This document shows positions 61,985-64,000 of a DNA stretch of 64,000 nt, piece by piece. Source of the DNA: Branchiostoma floridae (lineage: Eukaryota > Chordata > Leptocardii > Amphioxiformes > Branchiostomatidae); assembly GCF_000003815.2 (NCBI RefSeq), contig NC_049993.1, forward strand, positions 17,247,565-17,311,564, written 5' to 3'. Numbering within the stretch: position 1 is the stretch's first letter; every line of letters begins with the position of its first letter. Under the pieces are notes generated by a model, which saw only the letters and a program-made list of their open reading frames with translations, did not search any database and was not told where the DNA came from. The position numbers and the translations under genes were made by a program.

Positions 61985-62265
61985 AAAGTCAAGGTCCTTC
62001 CCACACCAGATGGTGCATAGGGCGGTGCCTATCTCCTTTTCAGTAGCCCTAGGCCACACAACTTTGTGCAATCACTGCAGCAGGGGCTAGTCCAGACAGG
62101 TAGTGGCGTGTGTTCCATACTTCCATACTCTTTCCTGAATGCTATATGCTAAGCAGAGAAAGCAGCATGTACCATTTCAAAAGTCTTTGGTATGACTCAG
62201 CCGGGGATCGAACTCACGACCTACCAAATGCAAGGTGGACACTCTACCCAGTTGGCAGTTGTTTT
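61985..62265 (-). repeat. tRNA-derived SINE, apparently complete
   Basis: On the - strand: a tRNA-Ala-like head (GGGTAGAGTGTCCACCTTGC, then GAGTTCGATCCCCGGC), then a body with CATACCAAAGACTTT and GTGTGGCCTAGGGCTACTG. The headless copy at 11770-11950 shares the body. Confidence 0.75.
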
Positions 62266-64000
62266 TATTAAAATTTAAACTAATGCATCCAAACACAAGA
62301 TGGTTGCCAAAGTCATAATTTTCTCCAGAGCTATCCATAATAAAATATAAAGGATATAATTATCCAGTATGACTGAAGTTAGACATTAAGTCCTCTCTGG
62401 CCTACATTGCACTGCTTAACAATGTAATTAGAAGTAAACAGGTTTGCCTTAAAAATGTCACTGGCGAAAGGTAGTGAATACTACCTGAAACTTCTGACCG
62501 TTTCAAACTTCATATCCAGTTGCTTGAGTAACTGCTATTTGGTGAATGTAATTAAAGATGTGCATACAACACTTACTACTCTATCATCACGGCTCAACAT
62601 TTAGCATTACCACGACATTTTATACCTTTACGTGATCAGAGAAAATCTAAGGAAGTCCAAAACATTGTTCACGCCACTGACAGTGTTTTTATATGGTGCT
62701 TTTTTGTGGTGGATTGAAACTATGTACTATTGTACAGATATATCTACAGAATAGCATGGTGATATGCAAAGAAAATGGTGAATAAGCAAAATGCAACTGC
62801 AAAGAAAAGGTTGCAGTGGAAAAGAAAGAAAGAAAAGGCAAGTTAAAAATGGTCACACTCACATGCAGTGGCTGGTCACATGGGAATGTGGCAGACATGT
62901 CAGAAAAACAAGATCATTAGAAGGGAAAAATGAATGGAAACATATCAACCTCGCATATTGTTTCATACCTATAGAATCATAATAAATCAACTTTCAATAT
63001 CTATAAAATAGAGAAACAAAATGGCAAGTATTGTATCTGTATCAATACAATTCATTGTACCATTTAAAAAATATTACAGTTACCTTTTGAATTGAATTGA
63101 TTAAAATACCACTAGAAAAAATCAAAACATAGGTCTAAATCGCTTCAACCACAATTTACAAAATTGGAACACAAAAATGACAGCCACGTTTTGTAGAGAA
63201 TTACAGAAGCTAACTTCATATGATTTACATTTTGAATATTAATCTAAACCATAGTAAAATACATGTCTGGATTTAAAAAGACCTAGCATAACTCAGTCAT
63301 TGCACATATCATTTACAACACTGTCAGATACTTTTCTCTTTTGCGTACAGGATGACAATGGGCATCATTTTTACATCATCTATCTCCGATGCCAGGCAAT
63401 AAAAGATAACATGACGTATTAATGCACGCGTCTGACATTATCTAATATGTAAGCCCTTCTATTTAATTGGCGCCGCACAAAAACACCTGTCAGAGAGGCA
63501 GAGCTCCGTTTATCCTATCGCCACGGTTACCACATCCTCCCAGCTGCCAGCCCTGATCGGAAATTGCCCCGCTTGCGTCACACGACACAGTGTTAGCGTA
63601 TCCATTACATACAGAGGGATAGCGCACATGTAAATAGGCAGGGTAGACACGCAACGTGCACGGTACGTGGACTCATCAAACGGGAACTTATCTTTCGCTT
63701 TACATAAACAACGGAAAGTGTTACACGCCACAGTGCTTCAACCATTTATTGTGTATGGAAAAGGCAACCAAACTTGTTTGCATTCATACCTTAGACCCCA
63801 ACCTTGACAAAAGTTGAACCAACAACAAGCATTTTATGCAAAACAGTCGGCTCTGTATGTATACCAAAGAAATGCATGCTTTGGCATGCTAAATTTGCTT
63901 TACACGCAGAAAGGTCTGTGAATTCCTTATTCTGATGAAAAACACAGTTTGACCCTTTTTAAATACATAAAGGAATATTTAGTGATAGTATTGGCGATGA

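Larger units (their letters stand above)
58040..64000. other. Kinase 5' intron region
   Basis: Apart from listed repeats I see no exon. 58060-59040, 59465-60310, 61300-61980 and 62270-63450 are AT-rich without recognisable features. A locally GC/CpG-richer patch at 63460-63680 could be a regulatory region or a non-coding 5' exon, but no MGN-type kinase start is present. The first coding exon must lie beyond 64000. Confidence 0.4.

Noticed and set aside
63460-63731. First coding exon of the kinase in the GC-richer patch
   Set aside because: No MGN myristoylation start or splice donor in the right phase; the - strand ORF there has no similarity to PKA N-termini.

Overview
The window is invertebrate animal nuclear DNA, most likely from a cephalochordate (amphioxus) or another marine deuterostome. 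The evidence is: two intron-rich protein genes with GT-AG introns, a cAMP-dependent kinase gene whose exon boundaries fit those I recall for vertebrate PRKACA/PRKACB, CR1-like LINEs, tRNA-derived SINEs, many terminal-inverted-repeat mini-elements and many minisatellites. The species is an inference; nothing in the sequence names it.

Gene 1 (+ strand, about 1-31376) is the 3' part of a large type I membrane protein gene. I joined 34 exons (242..30708); every splice phase is compatible and together they give 2180 codons plus a stop. Upstream exons and the signal peptide lie outside the window. In order, the protein has fibronectin-III-like repeats (exons 1-12), a module resembling the glycoside hydrolase family 16 fold whose catalytic motif looks degenerate (exons 13-19), more FN3-like repeats (20-24), a Cys-containing beta-rich region (25-30), cadherin-like repeats and EGF-like modules (30-32), one membrane span (32) and a cytoplasmic tail with an NPAY motif (33-34). 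I do not recognise it as a named gene. Its introns hold two antisense LINEs (2740-5415, 12190-14370), SINEs, MITEs and many partial copies of its own exons.

The intergenic block (about 31376-41222) holds no supported gene. It contains a homogeneous 19-bp satellite, a 2-kb element with TTAA flanks, and foldback elements.

Gene 2 (- strand, 41223 to beyond 64000) is the PKA catalytic subunit. Nine exons encode everything except the short first exon (336 residues, the same length as the matching part of the mammalian enzyme). Three further tiny exon candidates (30, 21 and 27 nt, all phase 1-1) lie between the missing first exon and exon 2, a layout reminiscent of the small alternative exons of mammalian PRKACB. 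The two genes are convergent.

A theme across the window is partial tandem duplication of exons. Truncated copies of receptor exons 10, 20, 21, 30 and 34 and of kinase exons 6 and 9 keep a splice site but end inside the coding sequence.
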